From an uncultured Thiotrichales bacterium (GTDB taxonomy: Bacteria > Pseudomonadota > Gammaproteobacteria > Francisellales > CACEW01): a DNA stretch of 64,000 bases. The translations under genes and the position numbers were made by a program. Under the pieces are notes generated by a model that searched no databases, was not told where the DNA came from, and was given only the letters and a program-made list of their open reading frames with translations. Numbering within the stretch: the stretch's first letter is position 1; each line of letters begins with the position of its first letter. The stretch covers positions 29,555-93,554 of the forward strand of contig CAIQBE010000003.1 in the NCBI GenBank assembly GCA_903870015.1. Reading direction: 5' to 3'. This document shows, piece by piece, positions 20,314-29,933 of this stretch.

Positions 20314-21675
20314 ATGATGACCCCTAAAGAAATTGTACATGAATTGGATCGCCATATTATTGGGCAAAATGAAGCTAAGCGCTCGGTTGCGATCGCCCTG
20401 CGTAATCGCTGGCGCAGAATGCAGTTACGCGAAGATTTTCGTCATGAAGTGACGCCTAAAAATATTTTGATGATTGGGCCAACGGGTGTGGGTAAAACAG
20501 AGATTGCTAGGCGCTTGGCAAAACTATCGAATGCCCCTTTTATTAAAGTTGAGGCAACGAAGTTTACTGAGGTTGGTTATGTCGGCCGTGATGTCGAGTC
20601 CATCATTCGTGATTTAATTGATGTCGCGATTAAAATGGAAAAGAAACAAGCCAAAGAGCGTGTGAGCCAACGTGCTGAAGAACTTTGTGAAGAACGTATT
20701 TTGGATGCGATCCTCCCACCCATTAAAAGCATGAAAGCCGGTAGTAAAATTGGTTTTGCTAACGAAATGTTAGATGGCGCCAATGAACCCGCAGAAAAAT
20801 CTGTCGCACGTGAAGTCTTTCGCAAGCAGTTACGCGCGGGTGAATTAGAAGAAACTGAAATTGAAGTTGATTTAATTGCGGCGCCTACCCATATGGAAAT
20901 CATGGGCCCTCCAGGTATGGAAGACATGACCAATCAGCTGCAAGATTTATTTCAAAATCTCCATAAAGATCGCACCAAAAAACGTAAAATCAAAATTAAA
21001 GATGCGCGTCGTTTATTAAAAGATGAAGAGGCAGGCAAGCTTATTAATGACGAAGATACCAAGCATAAAGCCATTGATAATGTTGAGCAAAATGGCGTGG
21101 TGTTTATTGATGAGATTGATAAAATTTGTCGTCGCGGTGAAACCTCGGGTGCTGATGTCTCCCGTGAAGGCGTGCAAAGAGATTTGCTGCCATTGGTCGA
21201 GGGCTCTACCGTCTCAACCAAGCATGGCATGGTAAAAACCGATCATATTTTATTTATTGCCTCGGGCGCATTTCATGTGGCCAAACCCTCGGATTTGATT
21301 CCAGAATTACAAGGCCGTTTGCCGATTCGGGTTGAGCTTAAGGCTTTAAGCGCTGATGACTTTGTCAGAATTTTAACAGAGCCCTCTGCATCCTTGATTA
21401 AGCAATATATTGAGCTTATGGCGACCGAAGGCGTAACCTTGCAATTTGATAAAAAAGCGATTCAACGTATTGCGGAGATTGCGTGGCAAGTGAATGAGCG
21501 CTTGGAAAATATCGGCGCACGGCGTTTACATACTGTGCTTGAGCATTTGCTTGAAAAAATTTCTTATGAAGCATCCGACAAAAGCGGAACGACGATTAAG
21601 ATTGATTCAAAATATGTTGATCAAAGCCTCAAAAACTTGGCGGATAATGAGGACTTGAGTCGTTATATTCTTTAA
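20314..21675 (+). CDS. hslU: ATP-dependent unfoldase HslU
   Basis: HslU is the AAA+ hexamer that unfolds substrates for HslV. Walker A is GPTGVGKT (55-62), followed by the pore-loop motif [13 protein letters not shown]. The I domain spans about 110-230, Walker B is [11 protein letters not shown], and sensor 2 is in [14 protein letters not shown]. The protein ends EDLSRYIL, the C-terminal tail that docks into HslV. At 453 residues it matches the family. Two adjacent ATGs (20314 and 20317) are possible starts. Confidence 0.97.
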   Translation: MMTPKEIVHELDRHIIGQNEAKRSVAIALRNRWRRMQLREDFRHEVTPKNILMIGPTGVGKTEIARRLAKLSNAPFIKVEATKFTEVGYVGRDVESIIRDLIDVAIKMEKKQAKERVSQRAEELCEERILDAILPPIKSMKAGSKIGFANEMLDGANEPAEKSVAREVFRKQLRAGELEETEIEVDLIAAPTHMEIMGPPGMEDMTNQLQDLFQNLHKDRTKKRKIKIKDARRLLKDEEAGKLINDEDTKHKAIDNVEQNGVVFIDEIDKICRRGETSGADVSREGVQRDLLPLVEGSTVSTKHGMVKTDHILFIASGAFHVAKPSDLIPELQGRLPIRVELKALSADDFVRILTEPSASLIKQYIELMATEGVTLQFDKKAIQRIAEIAWQVNERLENIGARRLHTVLEHLLEKISYEASDKSGTTIKIDSKYVDQSLKNLADNEDLSRYIL

Positions 21676-21687
21676 AATTAATTGGCC

Positions 21688-23226
21688 TTATCCCGAGCCC
21701 CCGGCTAGGCCAAATTCAGCTGCTGTGTTTATTTCCTTTGGTTGATCAAATTCACGGAAAAGTTTTTCTTCTGCTGGCCTGTCACTTAATGTAACTCGTT
21801 TAAAGGGTAGATCTGGCCAGTGTATTACCATGCTCTCCTCTTCTTCAGTAGCAGCCGCGCCGCCTCCCGCCAAAAGAACTCGCCATCTTTTTCCTGTTTT
21901 GGCTGCCGAATCACTTTCAAGGGTTTCTGCCGTAGAAGCCTTTAGCGCACCTTGCACCATTGGACCAAGCCTACCGTTCTTTATCTTAATTTTAAAGAGC
22001 GAGAGCACCTCTCTTACGCTCTCACCAATCAAGCCCTCTTCTTTTGACTTATCTAATAAAATTCTGAGCCCGCCTTTAAAGCCCATGATTGCTCGACGTC
22101 CACCCTCTGTTTTAGCAATGTTGGCAAAGGTTTTTGCTGCATTTTGTATGCTGTTAGCAGCAGATTCTTCATAAGCTGCCAAAGTCAACCAGAGCTCTGT
22201 AACCCCCTGCGGGCTCTCTATAATAGCTTTGCATCCAGGTTCAGATTGAGAAATATTGACAAGCGCTACGGCTGCATCATCTTTAACAGAGGCAATTTTT
22301 ATTGATTTTAATAAATATAGCGCTGCTTGAATTTTGTCTTTGGCGCTATGAAGCTGCTCTGGTGACTCAATTTTATCACTCGTATGTAGAGCCAGATAAC
22401 GAGCAATTTTAGACAGTGTTTCTTTTGCACGTGCTTTAACGGGATCCAATCCTGCTTCTTTTGGTTTACAAAGTGGAACACTTCTTAAGCGCAAAAAATC
22501 CAGAGCCCCCGGGCCTATCTTTATAATTTCTTCACATCCGGCATCATCTTTTGCAAGATTTGCAAGTGCTTCTCCAATGTTAGTAAGCGCTGCTTGAGCA
22601 TGCTCCCAAATAATCAAATTCACTGGCACTGTTCTCAAAAGCAGGAGGAGTGCTTGAGCGCTTTCTGTGTTTATCATTTGTTTACGATCAGTGTCAGATT
22701 GCGCGAGAGTGGCAAGCCCTTGAGCAATACTGGTGAATGTTTTTTGGATAAATGTCTGCCTGCTACTGCGACTATCACTAGGCTCATTTTCCTGCTCTTT
22801 AAAAAGATCGATAATCTTTTTAAGTAGTCCATCTATCTTTAAAATCTCTACAAGGGCATTTTGATTTCGCACTATGTTATGCAGTAAAAAGACTGCTGCT
22901 GCCTGAAAATTTTCATTACCTGTTTCTAAAAAAGCTAAAATGCGCAGTTGCATTTTTAATTCTAAAACTTTAGTAAGCCCATGTGTATAAGCAGACATTG
23001 TAGATAATGCTAATGCGGCACTTGCTTTTACATCTTCATGTGTTGTTGTTTCTAAGAGATCGAAAAGTTTTGTAACGCCATCCTCAGCCATTACCGCTTC
23101 GTAGACAGGCCTGTTTCGGGCCTTTTCATATAATGATATTAGTAATCTATTATCGCCCGAGCGTGCAAGCTCAATAATCTCAGTAATTGATTGTTGCGCT
23201 GGCGCCTCAACTGCTCCTGCTGCCAT
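21688..23226 (-). CDS. Armadillo/HEAT-repeat protein 2
   Basis: This 512-residue protein has recurring helical repeats with ARM/HEAT spacing, for example DVKASAALALSTMSAYTHG, NFQAAAVFLLHNIVRNQNALVEI, and DDAAVALVNISQSEPGCKAII followed by GVTELW. About eight to nine repeats span residues 20-420. A linker of low complexity follows (KRWRVLLAGGGAAATEEEES) and then a C-terminal segment without clear relatives. There is no signal peptide or membrane segment. It is convergent with hslU, 12 bases apart. AAGGAT lies eight bases before the ATG. It differs from ARM protein 1 in unit sequence, so it is not a recent duplicate. A host-protein-binding role is inferred. Confidence 0.8.
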   Translation of the reverse strand: MAAGAVEAPAQQSITEIIELARSGDNRLLISLYEKARNRPVYEAVMAEDGVTKLFDLLETTTHEDVKASAALALSTMSAYTHGLTKVLELKMQLRILAFLETGNENFQAAAVFLLHNIVRNQNALVEILKIDGLLKKIIDLFKEQENEPSDSRSSRQTFIQKTFTSIAQGLATLAQSDTDRKQMINTESAQALLLLLRTVPVNLIIWEHAQAALTNIGEALANLAKDDAGCEEIIKIGPGALDFLRLRSVPLCKPKEAGLDPVKARAKETLSKIARYLALHTSDKIESPEQLHSAKDKIQAALYLLKSIKIASVKDDAAVALVNISQSEPGCKAIIESPQGVTELWLTLAAYEESAANSIQNAAKTFANIAKTEGGRRAIMGFKGGLRILLDKSKEEGLIGESVREVLSLFKIKIKNGRLGPMVQGALKASTAETLESDSAAKTGKRWRVLLAGGGAAATEEEESMVIHWPDLPFKRVTLSDRPAEEKLFREFDQPKEINTAAEFGLAGGSG

Positions 23227-23307
23227 GGTCTCTATCCTTTTTCTCTTGAAAATATAATCTTATGCTATACTTTTTAATGAATTTTGTAAATAATTGAATT
23301 TTATTTA

Positions 23308-24483
23308 TCAAGTGAATTGTCCGCAGCAAAACCCAGATGACCAGGCCCACTGAAAATTAAAGCCACCTAGGTGCCCTGTAACATCGAGCACTTCGCCTAT
23401 AAAAAATAGGCCTGGCACTTTTTTGCTTTCGAAGGTTTTTGATGAGATCTCATTAGTATCCACACCGCCTAAGGTCACTTCTGCAGTTCGATAGCCCTCA
23501 GTGCCATTGGGTTGAATGGGCCAGTTTTCTAAAGCAGCTACAACATCATTAAGTTCTTTATGGGTATATTGATTAATGGGTTTGTTGAGAAGCCAATGCT
23601 CGCATAAAATTTCGGCCAAGCGCTTACTTAGTAACTCACCTAATAATGTTTTGAGCTCTACCTTGGGGCGGCTGATTTGTTTTTCTTGCAAATAATCTAC
23701 AACATTTAGATGCGGTAATAAATTAATATGAATCCATGTGCCAGGCTGCCAATACGATGAGATTTGCAATATCGCTGGGCCGCTTAAGCCTCGATGGGTG
23801 AAGAGCATGGCTTCGCTAAAATCTTTATTGCTACTTGTGGCAATGACTTCCTGGCTCACGCCTGAGAGTGCAGCTAACTTTTCTAAGTCTTTTTCATGCA
23901 AAGTGAGGGGTACGAGCCCCGCCCTGACTGGCAAAACGTTTAAACCAAATTGCTCGGCAACTTTGTAGCCAAAGGGACTGGCGCCCATGGTCGGGAATGA
24001 TAAGCCACCTGTTGCGATCACAAGCGAGTCGCTAGTGACTTTGCCTTGGCTAGTGGTTAAATAAAACTGCTCGCGTTTTTCGATTGTTTCTATGTGAGTG
24101 GATAGCTTGATTTCAACATTTGCTTTTTCGCATTCGGTTAGGAGCATATTCAGAATATCTTTGGCAGAATCATCACAAAACAATTGCCCCAAGGTTTTTT
24201 CATGATAAGGTATTTTGTAGCGTTGCACCATGGCTTCAAAATCATGCTGACTGTAGCGCTTGAGTGCCGAGATGCAAAAATGTGGATTATTTGATAAAAA
24301 ATTCGCAGGACTGGCATGGCGATTGGTAAAATTACAGCGCCCGCCGCCTGAAAGCAAAATCTTTTTGCCAGGCTTATTGCTATGATCAAGCACTAAGACG
24401 CGCCGGCCACGCTTGCCAGCCTCGATGGCGCACATAAGCCCTGCCGCACCTGCGCCGATGATGATAACGTCGTGATGACTCAT
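23308..24483 (-). CDS. yhiN: YhiN/HI0933-family flavoprotein
   Basis: This is a FAD/NAD(P)-binding oxidoreductase-like protein of the HI0933 family. The N-terminal dinucleotide fold is IIGAGAAGLMCAIEAGKRGRRVLVLDH, followed by the family motif GKKILLSGGGRCNFTN. A second nucleotide motif (SDSLVIATGGLSFPTMGASPFGY) is present, and the C-terminal signature is GLFFIGEVLDVTGHLGGFNFQWAWSSG. The length of 391 fits. The physiological reaction is unknown for the family. It is divergent from ribA. Confidence 0.9.
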   Translation of the reverse strand: MSHHDVIIIGAGAAGLMCAIEAGKRGRRVLVLDHSNKPGKKILLSGGGRCNFTNRHASPANFLSNNPHFCISALKRYSQHDFEAMVQRYKIPYHEKTLGQLFCDDSAKDILNMLLTECEKANVEIKLSTHIETIEKREQFYLTTSQGKVTSDSLVIATGGLSFPTMGASPFGYKVAEQFGLNVLPVRAGLVPLTLHEKDLEKLAALSGVSQEVIATSSNKDFSEAMLFTHRGLSGPAILQISSYWQPGTWIHINLLPHLNVVDYLQEKQISRPKVELKTLLGELLSKRLAEILCEHWLLNKPINQYTHKELNDVVAALENWPIQPNGTEGYRTAEVTLGGVDTNEISSKTFESKKVPGLFFIGEVLDVTGHLGGFNFQWAWSSGFCCGQFT

Positions 24484-24508
24484 TAATATTGACTTTTTAT
24501 TAGGCTCT

Positions 24509-24537
24509 TTGAGGTATTGTACTATATTTGCTATAAT
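24509..24537 (+). promoter_or_regulatory. Promoter of ribA-ribH with extended -10
   Basis: TTGAGG at 24509-24514, a 17-base spacer, and a perfect TATAAT at 24532-24537 preceded by TGC (extended -10). Predicted initiation leaves under 35 bases before the ribA ATG, too short for an FMN riboswitch, so transcription appears to lack that control here. Confidence 0.65.
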
Positions 24538-24571
24538 ACGCGCAGAGATTTAATCAGGATATTATCAGCGT

Positions 24572-25144
24572 ATGCTAAAAAAAATCAGTAGCGCCAATCT
24601 GCCAACGCATTATGGCAGCTTTGTTATTCATGTGTTTCATAATGATGCGGGGCAAGAAGTAGTCGCCCTACTTAAAGAGCCACTTGCACAAGCGCCTTTA
24701 GTGCGCATTCATTCCTCCTGCATGACTGGAGATATTTTTGGCTCTAAGCGTTGTGATTGTGGTGATCAACTGCACCAGGCCCTTGAATTGATTGATCAAT
24801 TGGGCGGGATTTTGATTTATTTATCTCAAGAAGGTCGTGGCATTGGCTTGGCTGAAAAGATTCGCGCTTATGATTTGCAAGAACAAGGCTATGATACTGT
24901 AGAGGCCAACGTGAAATTAGGTTATCCTGTGGATGAGCGTTATTATACAGACGCGATTGCGGTCTTGGAGTTTTTTGGTATTAAATGCCTAAAATTACTG
25001 ACCAATAACCCAGAGAAAATTACCGCTTTGCAAGGTGCAGGCTTTAGTGTGGAGCGACAATCCTTGATTATCGCGCCTATTCCCGAGAATGAAAAATATT
25101 TAGCCACTAAACAACAGAAATTAGGACACCTACTTCATGATTAA
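24572..25144 (+). CDS. ribA: GTP cyclohydrolase II
   Basis: RibA opens GTP to the pyrimidine that starts riboflavin synthesis. The zinc ligands are Cys50, Cys61 and Cys63 in the segment SSCMTGDIFGSKRCDCGDQL. GRGIGLAEKIRAYDLQ and the YTDAIAVLEFFGIKCLKLLTNNPEKI active-site region are intact. At 190 residues it is a stand-alone RibA, not a RibBA fusion. It overlaps ribH by 8 bases. Confidence 0.96.
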   Translation: MLKKISSANLPTHYGSFVIHVFHNDAGQEVVALLKEPLAQAPLVRIHSSCMTGDIFGSKRCDCGDQLHQALELIDQLGGILIYLSQEGRGIGLAEKIRAYDLQEQGYDTVEANVKLGYPVDERYYTDAIAVLEFFGIKCLKLLTNNPEKITALQGAGFSVERQSLIIAPIPENEKYLATKQQKLGHLLHD

Positions 25145-25610
25145 TAACTTACGCATTACTGAACAAGATTTTTCCGGGCAATTTTCTGATGTGCTCATTG
25201 GGATTGTGATCAGTGATTTTAATGAGACGATTACTTCTAAATTATTAGAAGGTTGTGTTAAAAAATTACAAGCGCATGCCCCTAATGCGCAAATTGAAAT
25301 TGTGCATGTGCCGGGCGCGGTTGAGATTCCCTTAGTGTTGCAAGAAATGGCCGAGCAAGAGTTTGATGCTTTGATTGCACTAGGCGCCGTTGTGCGTGGC
25401 GATACGAGTCACTATGATTATGTTTGCGAGCAAGTCAGTCGTGGTTGCCAGCAAATCATGCTAGAGTATAGCTTGCCGGTTATTTTTGGTGTGCTGACGA
25501 CTGATAATGATGAACAGGCGCTTGATCGTGTTGGTGGCAAGCATGGCCACAAAGGTGCGGATGCGGCTCTCGCGGCGTTGCAGATGATTTTGACGTTAGA
25601 GCGTATGTAA
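25137..25610 (+). CDS. ribH: 6,7-dimethyl-8-ribityllumazine synthase
   Basis: RibH condenses the ribityl pyrimidine with dihydroxybutanone phosphate in the penultimate step of riboflavin synthesis. It usually forms a 60-mer shell. The substrate motifs IVISDFNETITSKLLEG, VPGAVEIPLVLQ, ALGAVVRGDTSHYDYVC and FGVLTTDNDEQA are conserved. The length of 157 matches E. coli RibE/RibH (156). Its last 15 bases overlap the end of convergent sbcB. Confidence 0.96.
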   Translation: MINNLRITEQDFSGQFSDVLIGIVISDFNETITSKLLEGCVKKLQAHAPNAQIEIVHVPGAVEIPLVLQEMAEQEFDALIALGAVVRGDTSHYDYVCEQVSRGCQQIMLEYSLPVIFGVLTTDNDEQALDRVGGKHGHKGADAALAALQMILTLERM

Positions 25611-27008
25611 GTTTTCTAAATAAGCTTTTAGATTTTTTAGGCATTCCTGTTGTACTGAGCAAAAGGTCTCATTTTGCATCAGGATGTCGATTTCTTTAAG
25701 CGCTGGTATGCGTAATAATTTAGGCTTGGCTTTGTAGTCGGTGATCACAGGATGTTCCTGCTCATACACTTGTGCCAAATAATCTTCAAATTTCAATTGA
25801 TCTTTTTGGCTTAAGCTTTCAAAATAAAACCGGCCTAGATAGCGATGGGCTATGGTTTTTAGGTCATCGCTTAAAAACTTATCTTTCAAATCACTTTTTT
25901 CTTGTGGCTTACTGCTATGAATTTTTCTGCATAACTGTTCGTCTTGTGCACTCATAAATCCTAGTTGATATAATGCGGCATCTACGTCAGTATTGGGTTG
26001 ATTTGGGTGCTTGTATTCTAGGGCATGCTCTTGAATGATTTTGAAAAGATTAGGATGGGCTTCAAAAAACCTCAGGTTATTTTGATAGATCTCGGCGCAC
26101 TCATTGCTGTATTGAATAAAGCGGGGTTTTAATGGCAGGATAAACGGCGCTTCGCCCCATTTCTTATTGATAATCCAGACGCGCTCGATAATATCTTGTT
26201 CAGTGCTTGTCGTTAAATCTTGATCTAGCCGTAGCCAGCACATTTGATTTTTATAATGGCGATGCTGTCCGAGTGTAATGACTGGCGCTTGGAACTTTGC
26301 AGTTACGCCCATTTTTGGATCAATCATCAAGCCTGATTTTAAATTTTGCCCTGCTATTTTGATATCAGCTAAACTCTGATGCCGTTCTTGCTCGATGGCT
26401 TTATTAAAAAAGCCCAAAAGATACTCCCAGACCTCCTCATCCATTTTCAACAACTCTGCCAAGGCTAGCGTTGCCCTGACATCGACCATCGCATGATGCG
26501 CCTGCCCCTCGGCGAGTTGATTTAAGCGACTTAAGTGCTCTAGCTTTAAAGAGATTTTGCCATTGAGTTCTGGCCAATTGAGACAATCTGGGCGATAGAG
26601 AAAATAAAACACGAGCATCGGATAAATATCCATACGCCCGCAATTATCTTTGAATTGATGGGTATAGGGCGTTAATAAATGCCGGTGAAAGTTAAAGCGT
26701 AAAAATTCATCATCAAACGTTAAGGTATTGTAACCCAAGCTAATCGTTCCAGGCTTATTTAAAATAGCGTGAATTTTTTCTATGGCATCAGCCTCACTAA
26801 TACCAGTTGCTAATTCTGCTAATGATAGTTGATGGGTTACCATTGCCATGGGGCTAGGAATAATATCTTTGGTGGGCCTAACTTCAATTTCAATTTCTTC
26901 GATAGGGTTTAAATCCATATCGGTGCGAATGGCCGCAAATTGATAGACCTGATCAAAGCAAGGATTTAAGCCTGAGGTTTCTAAGTCATAGAATAAATAG
27001 GTATTCAT
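25596..27008 (-). CDS. sbcB: Exodeoxyribonuclease I
   Basis: ExoI degrades single-stranded DNA 3'-5' in recombination and mismatch repair. The DEDD exonuclease domain opens with FYDLETSGLNPCFDQVYQFAA, followed by LGYNTLTFDDEFLRFNFHRHLLTPYTHQFKDNCGRMDIYPM and HHAMVDVRATLALAELL. The ExoI-specific SH3-like and helical C-terminal regions complete 470 residues (E. coli 475). It is the last gene of the eight-gene operon, overlapping asd by 4 bases (ATGA). Confidence 0.95.
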   Translation of the reverse strand: MNTYLFYDLETSGLNPCFDQVYQFAAIRTDMDLNPIEEIEIEVRPTKDIIPSPMAMVTHQLSLAELATGISEADAIEKIHAILNKPGTISLGYNTLTFDDEFLRFNFHRHLLTPYTHQFKDNCGRMDIYPMLVFYFLYRPDCLNWPELNGKISLKLEHLSRLNQLAEGQAHHAMVDVRATLALAELLKMDEEVWEYLLGFFNKAIEQERHQSLADIKIAGQNLKSGLMIDPKMGVTAKFQAPVITLGQHRHYKNQMCWLRLDQDLTTSTEQDIIERVWIINKKWGEAPFILPLKPRFIQYSNECAEIYQNNLRFFEAHPNLFKIIQEHALEYKHPNQPNTDVDAALYQLGFMSAQDEQLCRKIHSSKPQEKSDLKDKFLSDDLKTIAHRYLGRFYFESLSQKDQLKFEDYLAQVYEQEHPVITDYKAKPKLLRIPALKEIDILMQNETFCSVQQECLKNLKAYLENLHTL

Positions 27009-28114
27009 GTCTTATCCATCTGTGTGAGCAAGATTCTTAAAAAGCGCCGTAAGGGTTCAGCCGCGCCCCAGAGCAATTGATCACCTACTGTGAATGCACT
27101 CCAGGTCTCACCAGGTAAATTAAGTTTACGTAAGCGCCCTATCGCGACATTTAATGAACCGGCAATCGCTGCGGGGGTGAGATCATGCAGGCTGGCCTCT
27201 TTGTTATTGGAAATCACTTTGACCCAGGGATTGGCATCGCCTAATATTTTTGTGATTTCATCGACGGTCATGCTGCGCTTTAATTTCATGGTAACGCCTT
27301 GGCTATGACAACGTAAAGCGCCAACACGCACACATAGACTATCCATCATAATGTTATTTTTTTGCAAAATTTTATGCGCCTCTGGTTGCATCTTTGCCTC
27401 TTCTCGGCTCATGCCGTTACCTAAGTCGCTATCGATCCATGGGAGAATATTGCCCGCCAAAGGTTTTAATGTTGCGTGGGTTAGTAAACTCCCCGAGTTT
27501 TGAATTTGGGTGGCTTGGCGTTCTATGCTCAAGATACTTGTGCCTGGGCTGTTTAAATCAAGAGGTGCTGTCATCTCATGCATTTGTGATAATAGTTCTT
27601 TCATGGCTTCAGCGCCAGCGCCTGATGCCGCTTGATAGGTCATGACTGACAGCCATTCAATAGCATCTGCTTTTAACAAGCCATCTAAAGCAAACAATAA
27701 TAGGCTCACTGTACAATTACTGCCAACAAATGTTTTGATGCCTTGCTTAATACCTGCCTCTAATGCCTTACCATTTAACGGATCAAAGATAATCATGGCA
27801 TCATCTTTCATGCGTAGCGTTGAGGCAGCATCAATAAAATATCCCCGCCATATTTTGCGTAATTCTGGGTAAATTTTTTCAGTAAAACTTCCACCTTGGC
27901 AACTTAGAATAATTGGATACTGCTTTAAGAGCTCAATATTATTAGCATCTTCATAAATATGTTGTTCAAAATTTTTAAGCTCTGTGGCTTTGCCTACTTG
28001 TGAAGTTGAAAAAAAATGTGGCTCAAAATATTGGAAATCCTGTTCCTCCAGCATGCGCTGCATGAGCACAGACCCTACCAATCCACGCATGCCAATCAGT
28101 GCTATTTTAATCAT
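27005..28114 (-). CDS. asd: Aspartate-semialdehyde dehydrogenase
   Basis: Asd reduces aspartyl phosphate to aspartate semialdehyde for lysine/diaminopimelate, threonine and methionine synthesis. The NADP fold is ALIGMRGLVGSVLMQRM. The catalytic Cys134 is in FVGSNCTVSLLLFALDGL, and AASGAGAEAMKELLSQM and RVGALRCHSQ are family motifs. The length of 369 matches the gram-negative type (E. coli 367). It sits 5 bases after prmB. Confidence 0.96.
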   Translation of the reverse strand: MIKIALIGMRGLVGSVLMQRMLEEQDFQYFEPHFFSTSQVGKATELKNFEQHIYEDANNIELLKQYPIILSCQGGSFTEKIYPELRKIWRGYFIDAASTLRMKDDAMIIFDPLNGKALEAGIKQGIKTFVGSNCTVSLLLFALDGLLKADAIEWLSVMTYQAASGAGAEAMKELLSQMHEMTAPLDLNSPGTSILSIERQATQIQNSGSLLTHATLKPLAGNILPWIDSDLGNGMSREEAKMQPEAHKILQKNNIMMDSLCVRVGALRCHSQGVTMKLKRSMTVDEITKILGDANPWVKVISNNKEASLHDLTPAAIAGSLNVAIGRLRKLNLPGETWSAFTVGDQLLWGAAEPLRRFLRILLTQMDKT

Positions 28115-28119
28115 TAAAA

Positions 28120-29010
28120 CTATCCTTCTATTAAAGCTAAATCTTGTTGTTGCAATACAAATACGCCATCACCGCCATGCTCAAAGTCAATCCAGGTAAA
28201 CGGTAAATCGGGATAAGCTTCTTCAAGTGCATCTGCGCTATTGCCCACCTCTAAAAATAATAAGCCACCGGGAAGCAAATGTTTATTGGCTTCACTTAAA
28301 ATGCGCCGTACGATATCTAAACCATCCACGCCTGCCTCAAGCCCTAGCACGGGTTCATGCCCATATTCTGCGGGCATCTCTTTGAGATCTTTCGCATCTA
28401 CATATGGGGGATTGCTAATAATGACCTGATATTGCTTATGGGGCAGAGCTTCAAATAAATCCGATTTAAATAAATTGACCCGATCTTCTAGCTTGTAAGC
28501 GCTAACATTGATTTGAGCGACATCCAGGGCAAGCTCAGAAATATCTACCGCATCGACCGTAGCATTTGGAAAATATTGCGCGCATAAAATCGCAAGGCAA
28601 CCACTGCCGGTGCACATGTCTAAAATATTCATGTACTCTTCATCTTCTGGTAACCAGGGCGCGAAGTGATTTTCGATCAGCTCTGTAATTGGGGATCTTG
28701 GAATCAAAACATTTTCATTGACATAAAATTTCAAGCCACCTAAATAGGCTTCATTTAATAAATAGGCGACTGGGATTTTTTCTTCTATACGCCGCTTAAT
28801 CAATTTTGTTAAGCCTGCTTGCTCTTCTTGCGTGAGCTCAGCATTTAAAAAAGTTTCGCGCTCAGTGAGCGGCAGTTTTAAAAAGCCTAGCACTAACCAC
28901 CAGGCCTCATCTTCAGCATTGGTTGTCCCATGCCCATAATAAATCGGCGCAGATTTAAATTGCGTGATGGCATAACGCACGAAATCTCTTACGGTTTTAA
29001 GTTCGCTCAT
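28120..29010 (-). CDS. prmB: Ribosomal protein L3 glutamine methyltransferase
   Basis: PrmB methylates Gln150 of ribosomal protein uL3. An N-terminal helical domain (1-90) includes ERETFLNAELTQEE. The SAM motif I is ILDMCTGSGCLAILCAQYFPNATVDAVDISELAL, and the active-site NPPY motif is VIISNPPYVDAKDL. The length of 296 and the start TVRDFVRYAITQF favour PrmB over PrmC. It overlaps the end of ribF by 4 bases. Confidence 0.9.
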   Translation of the reverse strand: MSELKTVRDFVRYAITQFKSAPIYYGHGTTNAEDEAWWLVLGFLKLPLTERETFLNAELTQEEQAGLTKLIKRRIEEKIPVAYLLNEAYLGGLKFYVNENVLIPRSPITELIENHFAPWLPEDEEYMNILDMCTGSGCLAILCAQYFPNATVDAVDISELALDVAQINVSAYKLEDRVNLFKSDLFEALPHKQYQVIISNPPYVDAKDLKEMPAEYGHEPVLGLEAGVDGLDIVRRILSEANKHLLPGGLLFLEVGNSADALEEAYPDLPFTWIDFEHGGDGVFVLQQQDLALIEG

Positions 29011-29933
29011 GTTTGATCTACCTTAGATTTTATTTTAGAAAATCGATTTAATAATTTCTGCGCGAGCTTTGCATCTTCGCTGATTTGGGTTTTTAGGGCT
29101 TCTAGGTTTTCAAACATTTGCTCTTCGCGGATTTTGGTCACAAAAATTACCTCTGCAATGGCGCCGTAGCATTCTTGATTGTAATCAAAAATATAAACCT
29201 CGAGTAATGGATGCGGAATCGGATTGAGTGCTGGACGCCGACCGATGTTGGCTACGCCTTCATAAACCTTATCATGTAGTTTAACTCGCACGGCGTAGAT
29301 GCCGTGTAAAGCGATATTAGCCTTGAGCGTAATATTAATCGTTGGATAACCAAGTAAACGTCCGTGCTTATTACCATGAACCACATGCCCTGAAATAATA
29401 TAAGGATGCTGCATGAGTTGCTCGGCTAGATTAAAATCATTCATAAGCAAGGCTTCGCGCACCCAGGTGCTGCTAATTTTCTCACCTTGATAGCGCGTCG
29501 TTGGTGGTTCAATGATCTCAAAGCCAGTATCTTTGAGTGTTTTAATATCCCCGCTACGGTTTTTGCCAAAGCGAAAATCTTCGCCCAATACTAAAGCTTT
29601 AGCATTGAGCTGCTTTTGTAAAATAGTTTTTATAAATTCTGTAGGCGATAAATTCGCTAGTTTTTGAGAAAAACGTAGACAGATGACTTCGTCGATGCCA
29701 AAGCTTTTAATAAGTTTTACTTTGTCACGTAAATTTTGTAGGCGTCTGGGGGCTACGGTTTTTAAAAAAAACTCTTTAGGATGCGGCTCAAATAATACTA
29801 CGACACTGCGTAAATTATTTTTTTTAGCGGTACTGACTAATGCATTGAGAATGGCCTGATGCCCCAAGTGTACGCCATCAAAATTACCAATGGCAACAGC
29901 TGCAGGTGGCCCTTTTTTAGTTCGCAGACACAT
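29007..29933 (-). CDS. ribF: Bifunctional riboflavin kinase / FAD synthetase
   Basis: RibF makes FMN and then FAD. The adenylyltransferase half has GNFDGVHLGHQAIL, LVLGEDFRFGKNRSGD and ISSTWVREAL. The kinase half has VVHGNKHGRLLGYPTINI and GVANIGRRPAL. The open frame runs to 29999 inside murJ, but the ATG at 29933 with GAGAA upstream gives 308 residues, like E. coli (313). This start overlaps the murJ end by 17 bases, suggesting translational coupling. Confidence 0.95.
   Translation of the reverse strand: MCLRTKKGPPAAVAIGNFDGVHLGHQAILNALVSTAKKNNLRSVVVLFEPHPKEFFLKTVAPRRLQNLRDKVKLIKSFGIDEVICLRFSQKLANLSPTEFIKTILQKQLNAKALVLGEDFRFGKNRSGDIKTLKDTGFEIIEPPTTRYQGEKISSTWVREALLMNDFNLAEQLMQHPYIISGHVVHGNKHGRLLGYPTINITLKANIALHGIYAVRVKLHDKVYEGVANIGRRPALNPIPHPLLEVYIFDYNQECYGAIAEVIFVTKIREEQMFENLEALKTQISEDAKLAQKLLNRFSKIKSKVDQT

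Noticed and set aside
6697..23226. Type IV (Dot/Icm) secretion signals at the C-termini of the SET and ARM proteins
   Set aside because: The tails are rich in small or charged residues but show no clear Glu-block or hydrophobic end pattern. Without a trained predictor, secretion is left as inference.
24538..24571. Possible FMN riboswitch before ribA
   Set aside because: The predicted transcript leader is under 35 bases, too short for the FMN aptamer, and its conserved stems are absent.
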